The position numbers and the translations under genes were made by a program. Source: Actinomycetospora cinnamomea (GTDB taxonomy: Bacteria > Actinomycetota > Actinomycetes > Mycobacteriales > Pseudonocardiaceae). From it: a stretch of 64,000 bases of DNA. The notes below the pieces were generated by a model. It ran no database searches and was not told where the DNA came from. It saw only the letters and a program-made list of their open reading frames with translations. Shown piece after piece: positions 1 through 7,944 of this stretch (position 1 is the stretch's first letter; each line of letters begins with the position of its first letter). The stretch is from positions 362,975-426,974 of the forward strand of contig NZ_QEKW01000004.1 in the NCBI RefSeq assembly GCF_003096675.1, in the 5' to 3' direction.

Positions 1-10
1 ACAGCTCTGG

Positions 11-81
11 AGCGAGTGACGGGAATCGAACCCGCGTTCTCAGCTTGGGAAGCTGATGTTCTACCATTGAACTACACTCGC
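11..81 (-). tRNA. tRNA-Gly (anticodon CCC)
   Basis: Read on the minus strand, these 71 bases fold as a complete tRNA. The acceptor stem is GCGAGTG/CACTCGC, the D arm GTTC-AATGGTA-GAAC, the anticodon arm TCAGC-TTCCCAA-GCTGA and the T arm GCGGG-TTCGATT-CCCGT. The 7-base loop places CCC at positions 34-36, which decodes GGG. CCA is not encoded. A tRNA-Gly next to dcd also occurs in mycobacteria. Confidence 0.95.
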
Positions 82-338
82 GCGTCTGGCTCAGAGCCTA
101 CACGGCACTCCGGCGCCTGCGACGGGGGCCCGTCCTCGGGTGCCGTCGGTGACCACATCGGTGTCGTTCGCCGCTCGATCACGGTCCGATCACGGGTTGG
201 GCGCGACGGGATCGCACGGAGCGTCACGACGCGTTGCGTCGTCGGGGTAGATCCATCGAGACGGCCTCCTGCTGGGCGTCGGCGTCGTGTTGGCTGGTCA
301 GCGCCATGGGAGCCGGGACCCCCGGGGAGGAGGCCGCC

Positions 339-920
339 ATGACTGCGCGTGAGCAGGACGAGTTCGCCCTTCCCGAGCTCTTCGTCGTCGTGGCCTCGGT
401 CGACGACGCCACCGCCTTCGCCCCGCTGGCGGTGCGTGATCCCGAGGTCCGCCCGGTCCTGGTCGCCACCGGACCCGACCCGATGGGCGTCGACGAGGCG
501 CTCGACGACCTCGGCGCCCTCGCCGGCCGCGTGCTGCTGGTCGACCGTCCCGACGCCGGGCCCGTGGCGGAGATCGCGGCGCTGCTGCCGCGCCTCGACT
601 CCCTCGTCGACGACGACCGTCCCGCTGCCGTCCTCGTCCGTGGCGGGTCGCCCAGCGCCCTGGCCGCCACCCAGGTGGCGGTGTGGCGGGACGTCCCGGT
701 CGTGGCGGTCCCCGTCGACGGGGTCCCGGCGGTCGAGGCCGCGAACCAGGCGGCCGTCGCCGCCCTCGTCGCCACCCAGGACGCCCGCCGTGTCCCGCCC
801 GAGGACGTGCGCGTCGCGGCCGCCACCCAGCGCCTCGTGCGTGAGCGCCTGACGAGCGGCGACGGTACTCGGATCGTCCGGCTGCCGACGGATCGCTCGC
901 GGAGGCATCTGTCCGCCTGA
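339..920 (+). CDS. Small protein resembling the N-terminal half of UDP-GlcNAc 2-epimerase
   Basis: The 193-residue product starts at ATG 339, behind a strong GGGGAGGAGG ribosome site; an upstream in-frame ATG lacks one. The segment AAVLVRGGSPSALAATQVAV followed by WRDVPVVAV resembles the strand-helix-strand of WecB/MnaA-type epimerases, where a QGDT motif precedes the HVEAG motif. The Asp/Thr of that motif and HVEAG itself are not present (GGSPSA and AVPVDG instead), and the C-terminal sugar-nucleotide domain is absent, since full enzymes are about 370 residues. Catalysis is therefore doubtful. It may be a stand-alone Rossmann-like domain derived from this family. It stands alone between tRNA-Gly and the diguanylate cyclase. 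The function is unknown. Confidence 0.6.
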   Translation: MTAREQDEFALPELFVVVASVDDATAFAPLAVRDPEVRPVLVATGPDPMGVDEALDDLGALAGRVLLVDRPDAGPVAEIAALLPRLDSLVDDDRPAAVLVRGGSPSALAATQVAVWRDVPVVAVPVDGVPAVEAANQAAVAALVATQDARRVPPEDVRVAAATQRLVRERLTSGDGTRIVRLPTDRSRRHLSA

Positions 921-954
921 CGCACGTCACTCTGCGCGAGAATCGGTCGCTCGA

Positions 955-971
955 TCATCACTCAGTGATGA
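955..971. promoter_or_regulatory. 17-bp palindrome upstream of the diguanylate cyclase
   Basis: TCATCACT-C-AGTGATGA is a perfect palindrome with 8-bp arms around one central base. It lies about 100 bases before the GTG start of the GGDEF gene in an otherwise featureless 150-base gap. It could be a dimeric repressor site. No regulator is assigned and the palindrome could be chance. Confidence 0.3.
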
Positions 972-1071
972 GGAGAGCACGAAAAGTAGAGGCTGTACCC
1001 GCTCCCGGCTAACGTCATGCCCCGCAAGCCTGATGGACCTGGTGGACCAGAGGGGGCAGGAGGGGGAGCCG

Positions 1072-2832
1072 GTGAAGCCAGCACCCAGGCTGATCCACGA
1101 GGTGCAGCGGCTCGGGCTCACGGTCTCGATCGCCGCCCTCGTGATCGTCGTGCTGGTCGTCTTCCGGCTCGTGTGGTCCGCGGCCGTCACGACACCGACG
1201 GACCAGCGTCTGCAGAGCGGTCTGCTGGCCCTCGAGGACTCCCACCAGGCCATGCTCGACATGGACGCGGCACTGCGCGGCTACCTCGCCACCGGCGACC
1301 AGTTCTTCGCCGACACCGCCACCGACGCCGCGCCCGTCCTCGCCGCCGCCGACACGCAGATGGTCAACCTCCTCGAGGAGCCCCAGCTGCGTCAGGACGT
1401 GCTGGCCCTCCTGCTGGCTCAGCAGCGCTGGCGCGCCGAGTGGGCCGATCAGGCGCGGCGGCTTCCCCCGCCCGGTGGTGTCGAGCTGTTCCTCAAGCAG
1501 GGCAAGGCGCTCTTCGACGACTACACCGCCCGCAAGGACGCCACGCGCGCGGACACCCTCGCCGCGATCGACGCGGCCGACCGCAGCAACGTGATCACGC
1601 AGTGGATCGTCGGCGGTCTCCTGACGCTCGTCGGCGTGGCGACGCTGCTCGTCGCGCTGCGCGGCCGACAACGCCTGCAACGCCACGTCGTCGCCCCCGT
1701 CGACGGCCTGCTCGCCTCCGTCCGCGACATCGGCGAGGGCCGGCTGACCCCACCCCACCCCGTGGACGGCTCCGCCGAGCTCGTCGCGCTGCGCGACGGG
1801 CTCGCGGACATGACCGTAGCGCTGCGCCGGCAGCGCGAGGAGGCCGCGGCCCAGGCCGAGCGACTGCAGGCCCAGACCGACCGGCTGCGCACCATCCTGA
1901 TCATGACCCGCGAGATCGCGGGCAGTCTGAACACCCGCTACGTCATCGACTCGACCGTCCAGGCGGCGGTGGCCGTCACCGACGGTCGCGTGCTGCTGTG
2001 GCTGCTCGAGGAGGACGGCAACGGCCTCGAGCTCGCCTACGACTCCGACCGCGGCCCGGTCGCGCCGATGGAGACCCACTGCCACCTCGGAGTGGGCGTC
2101 GTCGGGCGATCGGCGCGTTACGGGCAGATCTCGCGCGGCGACCCGGAGACCGGGGAGGACGCGGCGGTGGCGGTGCCGCTGGTCGTCGGTGCGCGAGTGA
2201 TCGGCATCCTCGAGTGCTACGACTCGGTCGAGGGCGAGGTCGAGGGCCAGCGCCTGTCCGCGGTCGAGATGCTCGCGACGCTGTCCGGCTCGGCCATCGA
2301 GGCCAGCCGCCTGCACGCCGCCACCGAGCGGCTCTCCCAGTTCGACCCGCTCACGCAGCTGGCCAACCGGCGGCGGCTGGGGGCCGATCTGGACTCGGCG
2401 GTCGCCAACGCCAAGCGTCACGGCACGCCGATGTCGGTGATCATGCTGGATCTCGACCACTTCAAGGAGCTCAACGACCGCTACGGGCACCAGCAGGGCG
2501 ACGTGGTGCTCCAGGAGGTCGCGAGCACCCTGCGCACGGCCATGCGCGACGGCGAGACCGCCTACCGGTACGGCGGCGAGGAGTTCGCCATCCTCGTCAC
2601 GCGCGGGGGCCCGGACGACGCCGTCCAGCTCGCCGAGCGCCTGCGCGCCCGCGTCGAGGCCGACTTCCGGCGCGGCGACAAGCAACTCGTCACCGCGTCC
2701 TTCGGCGTCGCCGGCCTGCCCGAGCACGCCGGCGACGGCGAGGCCCTGCTCAGCGAGGCCGACCGGGCGCTCTACTCCGCGAAGAACTCCGGCCGCAACC
2801 GCGTGCACCGCGCCGGCGGGCTGGTGGGGTAG
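1072..2832 (+). CDS. Membrane-bound diguanylate cyclase (CHASE3-like sensor, HAMP, GAF, GGDEF)
   Basis: Predicted to make cyclic di-GMP from two GTP. The 586-residue reading uses GTG 1072, preceded by GGAGGGGGAG; ATG 1033 is in frame but has no clear ribosome site. Order: short cytoplasmic tail, TM helix (about residues 15-35), an extracytoplasmic helical region containing MDAALRGYLATGD typical of CHASE3, a second TM (about 180-200), a HAMP-like linker with coiled coil, a GAF-like domain (about 270-410) and a C-terminal GGDEF domain with GGEEF at residues 501-505. The inhibitory I-site position reads RDGE instead of RxxD, so product inhibition may be weakened. It converges on dcd with one base between the stop codons. 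Confidence 0.88.
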   Translation: MKPAPRLIHEVQRLGLTVSIAALVIVVLVVFRLVWSAAVTTPTDQRLQSGLLALEDSHQAMLDMDAALRGYLATGDQFFADTATDAAPVLAAADTQMVNLLEEPQLRQDVLALLLAQQRWRAEWADQARRLPPPGGVELFLKQGKALFDDYTARKDATRADTLAAIDAADRSNVITQWIVGGLLTLVGVATLLVALRGRQRLQRHVVAPVDGLLASVRDIGEGRLTPPHPVDGSAELVALRDGLADMTVALRRQREEAAAQAERLQAQTDRLRTILIMTREIAGSLNTRYVIDSTVQAAVAVTDGRVLLWLLEEDGNGLELAYDSDRGPVAPMETHCHLGVGVVGRSARYGQISRGDPETGEDAAVAVPLVVGARVIGILECYDSVEGEVEGQRLSAVEMLATLSGSAIEASRLHAATERLSQFDPLTQLANRRRLGADLDSAVANAKRHGTPMSVIMLDLDHFKELNDRYGHQQGDVVLQEVASTLRTAMRDGETAYRYGGEEFAILVTRGGPDDAVQLAERLRARVEADFRRGDKQLVTASFGVAGLPEHAGDGEALLSEADRALYSAKNSGRNRVHRAGGLVG

Positions 2833-2833
2833 G

Positions 2834-4468
2834 TCAGCGCCCGTCCTCGGACAACCCGCGCCGGAAGTTGACGAACGAGCGCGAGGGCGTCGGGCCCCGC
2901 TGGTCCTGATAGCGCGAGCCGTAGACGGGCGAACCGTAGGGGTGCTCGGCGGGCGACGACAGCCGGAACAGGCAGAGCTGGCCGACCTTCATCCCGGGCC
3001 ACAGCCGGATCGGCAGGTTCGCCACGTTCGAGAGCTCGAGCGTGACGTGACCCGAGAAACCGGGGTCGATGAATCCGGCGGTGGAATGGGTCAACAACCC
3101 GAGACGACCCAGGCTCGAGTTGTGGGTCGGGATGAAGGTACGGCCGACCAGGAACATGCCGTCCGCTGCCGCGACCTGGATACAGCGCACGGGACGCGAG
3201 CCGGTCGCCTGCACATCGGCGATGCCACGGTGCAGGTGACGGCGGCGGTCGGGGGTCTTGAGCCGCGCGACCTTCCGCTCGAGGCGGAACACCTCGAACC
3301 ACGGCGTGAACTTCACCTGGTGCGCGAGGCCGTGTTCGACGCCGCGGAAGTTGGCCCGCTTCTTGCGCTGTCGCGGGCGGAGGCCGAGGCTCGCGGCGAG
3401 CTCGGCGACACCGTTCGACAGGTCCTCGCGCATGTTGACGAACTCGCAGCGCCCAGCGACGTCGACGTACCCGTCCGAATCCATGAGGCCCTGGAGGAGT
3501 GCGAGGCGCTGGCCGATGCTGCCGCGGAGGTAGGCGACGGGGATGTGCTTGTTGCCGAGCACACCGAGTGCGCGCAACGCGCTCGAGAGCGATCCATCGG
3601 CGCTGTAGCGCCCGCCCGCGTCGCGGGTCCGGCCGACGCGACCCCGGCAGAGACCACCGACGCGGTACGCGTACCGACCGGAAGCCTTCCCAACGTCGTG
3701 TCCGGCGGCGCGGATCTCATCGAGCATCTGCTCATCTCCGGGCCCGCAGGTCACCTCCGCTGTGCTGCTGGTGCCGTCGCCCAACCAGACGCCCAGGACA
3801 TACGGGTCGATCGGGAGATCAGCTTCGGGACAGTGCACCGCGTTGGCCAGCTCGACGTGGTGGTTGACCTCGTCGTGCCAGCGCAAGCTAGCGGCGATCT
3901 CCTCCGTCGTGCTGACGGTAGCGGGATGCTGACGCTTCCGCGCAGGCTTCGTCGTCGTCCGCCACCTATGGGCGGCGTCGGCGGTGACGACCTCGCCGTC
4001 GGAGAACCGGACGTCGTAGCAGGGGCGGCCGAGCATCACCTCGGTCGTCGCGATGACCCGTACCGGTCGACCGTCGAGGCCGAAGACCTCGTCCCCGACG
4101 CGCACGTCACCCATCGTCGTCCACCCCGTCGGTGTCGGGACCGGGGTGTCGACAGCGAGGGCCTTGCCCTCGAGGCGACCGGCGATGTCGTCCGGCAGCG
4201 AGATGACCTCGTACGTCGAGCCGAGGACGAACTCGCCGGGGTGCAGGACGAACGCCTCGTCGGGGCCGGGTGGCTCGACCGGGCGTGTCAGCTCGTCCTG
4301 CTGCAGCGCGGGGTCGATGTGCGTGTACGCATGGTTGTTGAACGTGCGGAAGTGCCGGTCGAGACGCAGGTCGACGCTCGAGGGCTGCAGCAGCGTCGCG
4401 TCGAACGGGTCGAGCCCGACGCGTCCGGCCGCGATCTCGGCGCGGATGTCGCGGTCGGAGAGCAGCAC
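2834..4468 (-). CDS. dcd: dCTP deaminase (bifunctional DCD-DUT type) precursor with in-frame intein
   Basis: After splicing, the 196-residue host protein should convert dCTP to dUMP for thymidylate synthesis, as the mycobacterial enzyme does by combining dCTP deaminase and dUTPase activity. The N-extein is residues 1-102 (MLLSDRDI at the start, [10 protein letters not shown]) and the C-extein residues 451-544 ([20 protein letters not shown], then GHVTLELSN with the likely catalytic Glu, and QRGPTPS at the end). The intein sits inside the nucleotide-binding GKSS motif, so the unspliced protein should be inactive. No frameshift or stop interrupts the 544-residue frame. The start is ATG 4468. 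The gene converges on the diguanylate cyclase and lies downstream of etfD on the same strand. Confidence 0.95.
   Translation of the reverse strand: MLLSDRDIRAEIAAGRVGLDPFDATLLQPSSVDLRLDRHFRTFNNHAYTHIDPALQQDELTRPVEPPGPDEAFVLHPGEFVLGSTYEVISLPDDIAGRLEGKALAVDTPVPTPTGWTTMGDVRVGDEVFGLDGRPVRVIATTEVMLGRPCYDVRFSDGEVVTADAAHRWRTTTKPARKRQHPATVSTTEEIAASLRWHDEVNHHVELANAVHCPEADLPIDPYVLGVWLGDGTSSTAEVTCGPGDEQMLDEIRAAGHDVGKASGRYAYRVGGLCRGRVGRTRDAGGRYSADGSLSSALRALGVLGNKHIPVAYLRGSIGQRLALLQGLMDSDGYVDVAGRCEFVNMREDLSNGVAELAASLGLRPRQRKKRANFRGVEHGLAHQVKFTPWFEVFRLERKVARLKTPDRRRHLHRGIADVQATGSRPVRCIQVAAADGMFLVGRTFIPTHNSSLGRLGLLTHSTAGFIDPGFSGHVTLELSNVANLPIRLWPGMKVGQLCLFRLSSPAEHPYGSPVYGSRYQDQRGPTPSRSFVNFRRGLSEDGR
3119..4162 (-). 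mobile_element. Class 3 intein with LAGLIDADG homing endonuclease, inside dcd
   Basis: The 348-residue insertion begins [20 protein letters not shown], with Ala rather than Cys or Ser at position 1, and ends IPTHN before Ser+1. It carries the class 3 signature: Trp67 (block B, TADAAHRW), Cys327 (block F, VRCIQV) and Thr346 (block G, PTHN), plus terminal Asn348. In this class the block F Cys, not residue 1, starts branched-ester formation. A homing endonuclease domain has both LAGLIDADG helices with acidic residues intact: LGVWLGDGT (Asp129) and LQGLMDSDG (Asp228). It therefore looks competent for both splicing and homing. Extein residues flanking it are GK and SSLG. Confidence 0.93.
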
Positions 4469-4581
4469 GCGCGGACCCTATCGAGGCGGTCGGCGTGCGG
4501 CGTGTCGGCATCGCGAACGGGGACTTCGCGCGCGTAGAAGCAGCGAACAGCGCGTTCGTTCCGATAGGCCGGGCCCGAGAC

Positions 4582-4628
4582 ACGAACGGCGCCCTCGCTG
4601 CTCGGGAAGCAGCGAGGGCGCCGTTCGT
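4582..4628. repeat. Type A dispersed palindrome, copy 1
   Basis: Perfect 21-bp arms (ACGAACGGCGCCCTCGCTGC plus T, and its complement) flank a 5-base loop. It lies 21 bases past the etfD stop and 113 bases before dcd on the same strand. No T-run follows, so it is not a classical terminator, but transcripts would form a very stable hairpin. A degenerate relative may lie at 4514-4558. Related copies are at 25162 and 30076. Confidence 0.85.
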
Positions 4629-4649
4629 CCCCGGCGGAGCGGGGGCCCG

Positions 4650-7199
4650 TCAGCTCTCGGCCGACGGGTTCTGCACGTTGCCCGCGGTGGCGGCGGTGTC
4701 GGGGTCGGAGTCGCCGACGGTGTCGGTCTCGGGCCGCCCGCGCTTGACCGCCGCGAGGAGCATCTGCGAGACGTCCATGACCTCGGTGCCGACGGCCGTG
4801 GCCTCGCTCTGGCGCTCGGTGAGGCCGTCGGTGAGCATCACGCGGCAGAACGGGCAACCGGTCGCGATCGTGTCGGTCTCGGTCTGGATGGCCTCGTCCA
4901 CGCGCTCCATGTTGATGCGCTTGCCGATGTGCTCCTCCATCCACATCCGCGCACCACCCGCGCCGCAGCACAGCGCCCGGTCGGCGTGGCGGGGCATCTC
5001 CTTGAGCTCGGCCCCCGCGGCCTCCACGAGCTCGCGCGGCGGCGTGTAGACCTCGTTGTGCCGGCCCAGGTAGCACGGGTCGTGGTAGGTCACGGTCTTG
5101 CGCGCGGCGCCCTCGCCGTGCGACGAGCCGTGGCCGTTGGTCCCGCCGTGGCCGTTCGTGGCGCCGCTCGACGCCCCGTCCCCGCCGTGCTTCTCGGCGA
5201 GGGCGACGCCGGCGGGCGCGGCCTGGTCGGCGTCGTGGCCCGGGGTGCCGTGGCCGCCCGCGGTGATGAGGCCGCGCTCGGTGCCGTCGGAGTGCGGGCC
5301 GTGGTACTGCAGGCCGGTCGCCGGGTTGATGTCGAGCTTCTTCGCGGCGGGCACCGGCGAGGACTCCGGCGCCACCGGCACCAGCTTCTTCTCGCGCACC
5401 AGCTGGTTGAGCAGCTGCGTGTGGTGGACGACCTCGTAGTGCCCCTCGAGCTGCGGGTACTCGCGCCCGAGGGTGTTCATGCAGTGCGGGCACGTGGTGA
5501 CGATCTTGCGCGTGCCCGGCTCGCGGCCCTCGAAGACGGCGTCGAGCATCTCCTTGGTCTGCGCGGCCATCATCTGGAAGAGGAACTCGTTGCCCGAGCG
5601 CCGCGCCGGGTCACCGGTGCAGCTCTCCTCCTTGCCGAGGACGACGTAGTCGACGCCCGCGATGTGCAACAGCTCGGCCGTCGCGCGCACGGTCTTCTTG
5701 GCGTTGTCGTCGAAGGCGCCGGCGCAGCCGATGAAGAAGAGGTACTCGGTCTCGGGGCGCAGCTCGCCGTCGAACTCGGGCACCTCGAAGGGCAGGTCCT
5801 TCGCCCAGTCCATGCGCGCCGAGTTGTTCTGGCCCCACGGGTTGCCCTTGTTCTCCAGGTTGCGGAACAGGACGCCCAGCTCGGCCGGGAACTCCGACTC
5901 GATCATGACCTGGTTGCGGCGCATGTCGATGATGTGGTCGACGTGCTCGATGTCGACGGGGCACTGCTCGACGCACGCGCCGCAGGTGGTGCACGACCAC
6001 AGGACGTCGGGGTCGATGACGCCGAGCTGCTCCGCCGTGCCGACGAGCGGGCGCGAGGCCTGGACGTCGTCGCTCTTGCGGTAGCGCTCGTAGCCGGACT
6101 CCGGCACGCCGTGGCCGTCGTGCACGGGCTCGCCCGGGTTGTTCGCCCCCGCCTGCGTGGCCGCGCCCTCCTCGGGCCCACCTCCGATGGACGCGGTCTT
6201 TCCGCCGATCATGTACGGCGCCTTCGCGAACATGTGATCGCGCAGGTCCATGATCAGGAGCTTGGGCGAGAGCGGCTTGCCGGTGTTCCACGCCGGGCAC
6301 TGGCTCTGACAGCGACCGCACTCGGTGCACGTCGCGAAGTCGAGCATGCCCTTCCAGGTGAAGTCCTCGATCTTGCCGCGACCGAACGACGCCTCCTCGG
6401 GCGGGTCCTCGAAGTCGATCGGCTTGCCCTCGTGCTCGATCGGCGGCACGGGGCCGAGCGCCTTCGGCAGGCGCTTCGCCGAGACGTTGATCGGGGCGAT
6501 GAAGATGTGGAGGTGCTTCGAGTAGAGCACGACGACGAGGAAGATCAGCGCCACCGCGATGTGCAGCAGCAGGAAGATCGTCTCCAGGACGAACAGCGTC
6601 GTCTCCGAGAGCCCGGAGAAGAGGTAGCCGACGCCGATCGAGGCCCAGGCCCCCGACTCGTAGGGCAGGTTGCCCGCCGCGGAGGCCGTGCCGCGGAAGG
6701 CGAACAGCGTCCACACGACGTTGAAGATCAGGAACAGGATCAGCCAGGCGCCGCCGGTGTGGGACCCGTAGAAGCGGGACGTCCGGGCGCGGCGCTCCGG
6801 TGCCTGCTGCAGGCGCATGATCGCGAACGCGATGATCGAGATCAGCACCATGATCGCGATGAAGTCCTGCAGGAAGCCCAGGACGGCCCAGCGTCCGATC
6901 AGCGGGATGTGGAAGTCCTCGACGAACAGGGCGCCGTAGGCCTCGATGTAGACCGTCAGCAGGATGATGAAGCCCCACATCGTGAAGAGGTGGGCGAGAC
7001 CGGGGATCGACCAGCGCAGCAGCTTGCGCTGCCCGAACACCTCGACGAACTGGGCGCGCACGCGCTGGCCGAGGCCCTCGGCGCGCTTCGCGTCGGGCTG
7101 CCCGGACGCGATCAGGCGGTAGAGCCACCAGGCCCGGCGGGCCGACACCGCGGCCACGACCAGGGTCAGGGCGAGCCCCAGGACCAAACGGACGACCAC
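4650..7199 (-). CDS. etfD: EtfD-like membrane Fe-S oxidoreductase (electron transfer from ETF to quinone)
   Basis: The 849-residue product starts at GTG 7199 behind GGGGAGG. The N-terminal 240 residues hold about five TM helices resembling the nitrate-reductase gamma / HdrE cytochrome b fold. Two 4Fe-4S motifs follow: CTECGRCQSQCP (about 289-300) and CTTCGACVEQCPV (about 402-413). Two CCG domains of the HdrB/GlpC type come last, with visible CPHCMN, DPCYLG, CCGAGG and CPFC motifs. This architecture matches mycobacterial Rv0338c (EtfD), required to reoxidise EtfBA during fatty-acid beta-oxidation. An Ala/Gly/His-rich linker (about 640-690) between the CCG domains is low complexity. The gene is monocistronic or leads into dcd. 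Confidence 0.85.
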   Translation of the reverse strand: MVVRLVLGLALTLVVAAVSARRAWWLYRLIASGQPDAKRAEGLGQRVRAQFVEVFGQRKLLRWSIPGLAHLFTMWGFIILLTVYIEAYGALFVEDFHIPLIGRWAVLGFLQDFIAIMVLISIIAFAIMRLQQAPERRARTSRFYGSHTGGAWLILFLIFNVVWTLFAFRGTASAAGNLPYESGAWASIGVGYLFSGLSETTLFVLETIFLLLHIAVALIFLVVVLYSKHLHIFIAPINVSAKRLPKALGPVPPIEHEGKPIDFEDPPEEASFGRGKIEDFTWKGMLDFATCTECGRCQSQCPAWNTGKPLSPKLLIMDLRDHMFAKAPYMIGGKTASIGGGPEEGAATQAGANNPGEPVHDGHGVPESGYERYRKSDDVQASRPLVGTAEQLGVIDPDVLWSCTTCGACVEQCPVDIEHVDHIIDMRRNQVMIESEFPAELGVLFRNLENKGNPWGQNNSARMDWAKDLPFEVPEFDGELRPETEYLFFIGCAGAFDDNAKKTVRATAELLHIAGVDYVVLGKEESCTGDPARRSGNEFLFQMMAAQTKEMLDAVFEGREPGTRKIVTTCPHCMNTLGREYPQLEGHYEVVHHTQLLNQLVREKKLVPVAPESSPVPAAKKLDINPATGLQYHGPHSDGTERGLITAGGHGTPGHDADQAAPAGVALAEKHGGDGASSGATNGHGGTNGHGSSHGEGAARKTVTYHDPCYLGRHNEVYTPPRELVEAAGAELKEMPRHADRALCCGAGGARMWMEEHIGKRINMERVDEAIQTETDTIATGCPFCRVMLTDGLTERQSEATAVGTEVMDVSQMLLAAVKRGRPETDTVGDSDPDTAATAGNVQNPSAES

Positions 7200-7677
7200 G
7201 ACGGGACCTCCCCGTGAGCCGGGCCTGTGGTGGCGACCCGGTTTGAGAACAACGACTGCGTGGGCGGCACTGTAACGGCCGGTAGGGCCCTCGGCGCTGC
7301 GAGAGGTGACCGAGGCTACCCGTCGGTAACCAGCGTGGCCGGCGTCGGGCGTCCGGCGACGGCCACCGCTGGGCGACGCTTTGCGATCGCGAACGCGGCC
7401 GCGGCGCGCCGGAGCGTGATGACCGCTCGTGGCGTGTGGATCACGATAGGCTCATCCGGACCAGGAGAGCGGGTCGCGGCTGCCGTCGGTGGCGGAGGGT
7501 GGACGATGTGTCGACGCCTGTGGGGGAGGGGCGGGGAGAGCGGGTGCCCGGACGTGTCCGGGGGGTGCCCGGCAGCATGCAGCGAAGGGGTTTGATGACC
7601 CGCGGCTGCCATGTTTACTCGTCCGGTCGAGATCCGCTCCCGGCACACTGACCAGCACGTCCGCAGGAGGAACCGCC
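7200..7677. other. 478-base intergenic region between divergent etfD and the T4SS-like operon
   Basis: No convincing gene is seen here. Short reading frames exist but lack ribosome sites and overlap each other on both strands. The left end holds the etfD ribosome site and a possible minus-strand -10 hexamer (TACAGT, 7269-7274). The right end holds a candidate plus-strand promoter and the AGGAGG site of the first T4SS-like gene. The centre (about 7460-7580) is unusually purine-rich on the plus strand. Confidence 0.6.
7592..7619 (+). promoter_or_regulatory. Candidate promoter of the T4SS-like operon
   Basis: TTGATG (7592-7597) and TTTACT (7614-7619) are separated by 16 bases, resembling a SigA promoter. 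They lie 58 bases before the first start codon, in one of the few AT-containing patches of the region. The assignment rests only on the hexamers and position. Confidence 0.35.
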
Positions 7678-7944
7678 ATGACCGTCACGCTCCTCGGCGC
7701 CGACGTCGTCGCGCAGGCTCCGGGGACGGGCGGGCTGCAGGGCTGGATCCAGGACAACATCGTCCCGCTGATCCTGCTGGGCATCGCGATCACCATGCTG
7801 TGGATCGGCGGGCGCGGTGACAACGCCGGTGTGGCCCGCCGCAGCATCGGTCTCATCATCGGCCTGATCGCCCTCGGCATCGCGCTCACGCCCGGCGCCG
7901 GCGCCCGGGTCGGGGCATTCTTCGCCCAGCTCATCACCGGGTGA
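7678..7944 (+). CDS. Small two-helix membrane protein, first gene of the T4SS-like operon
   Basis: The 88-residue protein starts at ATG 7678 behind AGGAGG with ideal spacing. Its hydrophobic segments are VPLILLGIAITMLWI (about residues 30-45) and IGLIIGLIALGIAL (about 58-72), separated by a basic loop RGDNAGVARR. Size, topology and first position resemble VirB2/TrbC-type pilin-like or other small membrane subunits of conjugation operons, but no family signature decides this. Its stop overlaps the next start by four bases (GTGA), so the two are translationally coupled. Confidence 0.7.
   Translation: MTVTLLGADVVAQAPGTGGLQGWIQDNIVPLILLGIAITMLWIGGRGDNAGVARRSIGLIIGLIALGIALTPGAGARVGAFFAQLITG

Noticed and set aside
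4514..4558. Possible fourth type A palindrome upstream of dcd
   Set aside because: Only 6-bp outer arms pair and the interior has diverged too far to call it a copy with confidence.
4053..7217. Long plus-strand open frame of over 1000 codons opposite etfD
   Set aside because: It is the antisense shadow of a clear Fe-S oxidoreductase in very high-GC DNA; composition is Val/Arg/Leu-biased with no domain.
7436..7651. Small ORFs in the etfD to T4SS gap
   Set aside because: They overlap each other on both strands, lack ribosome sites and show no domain.
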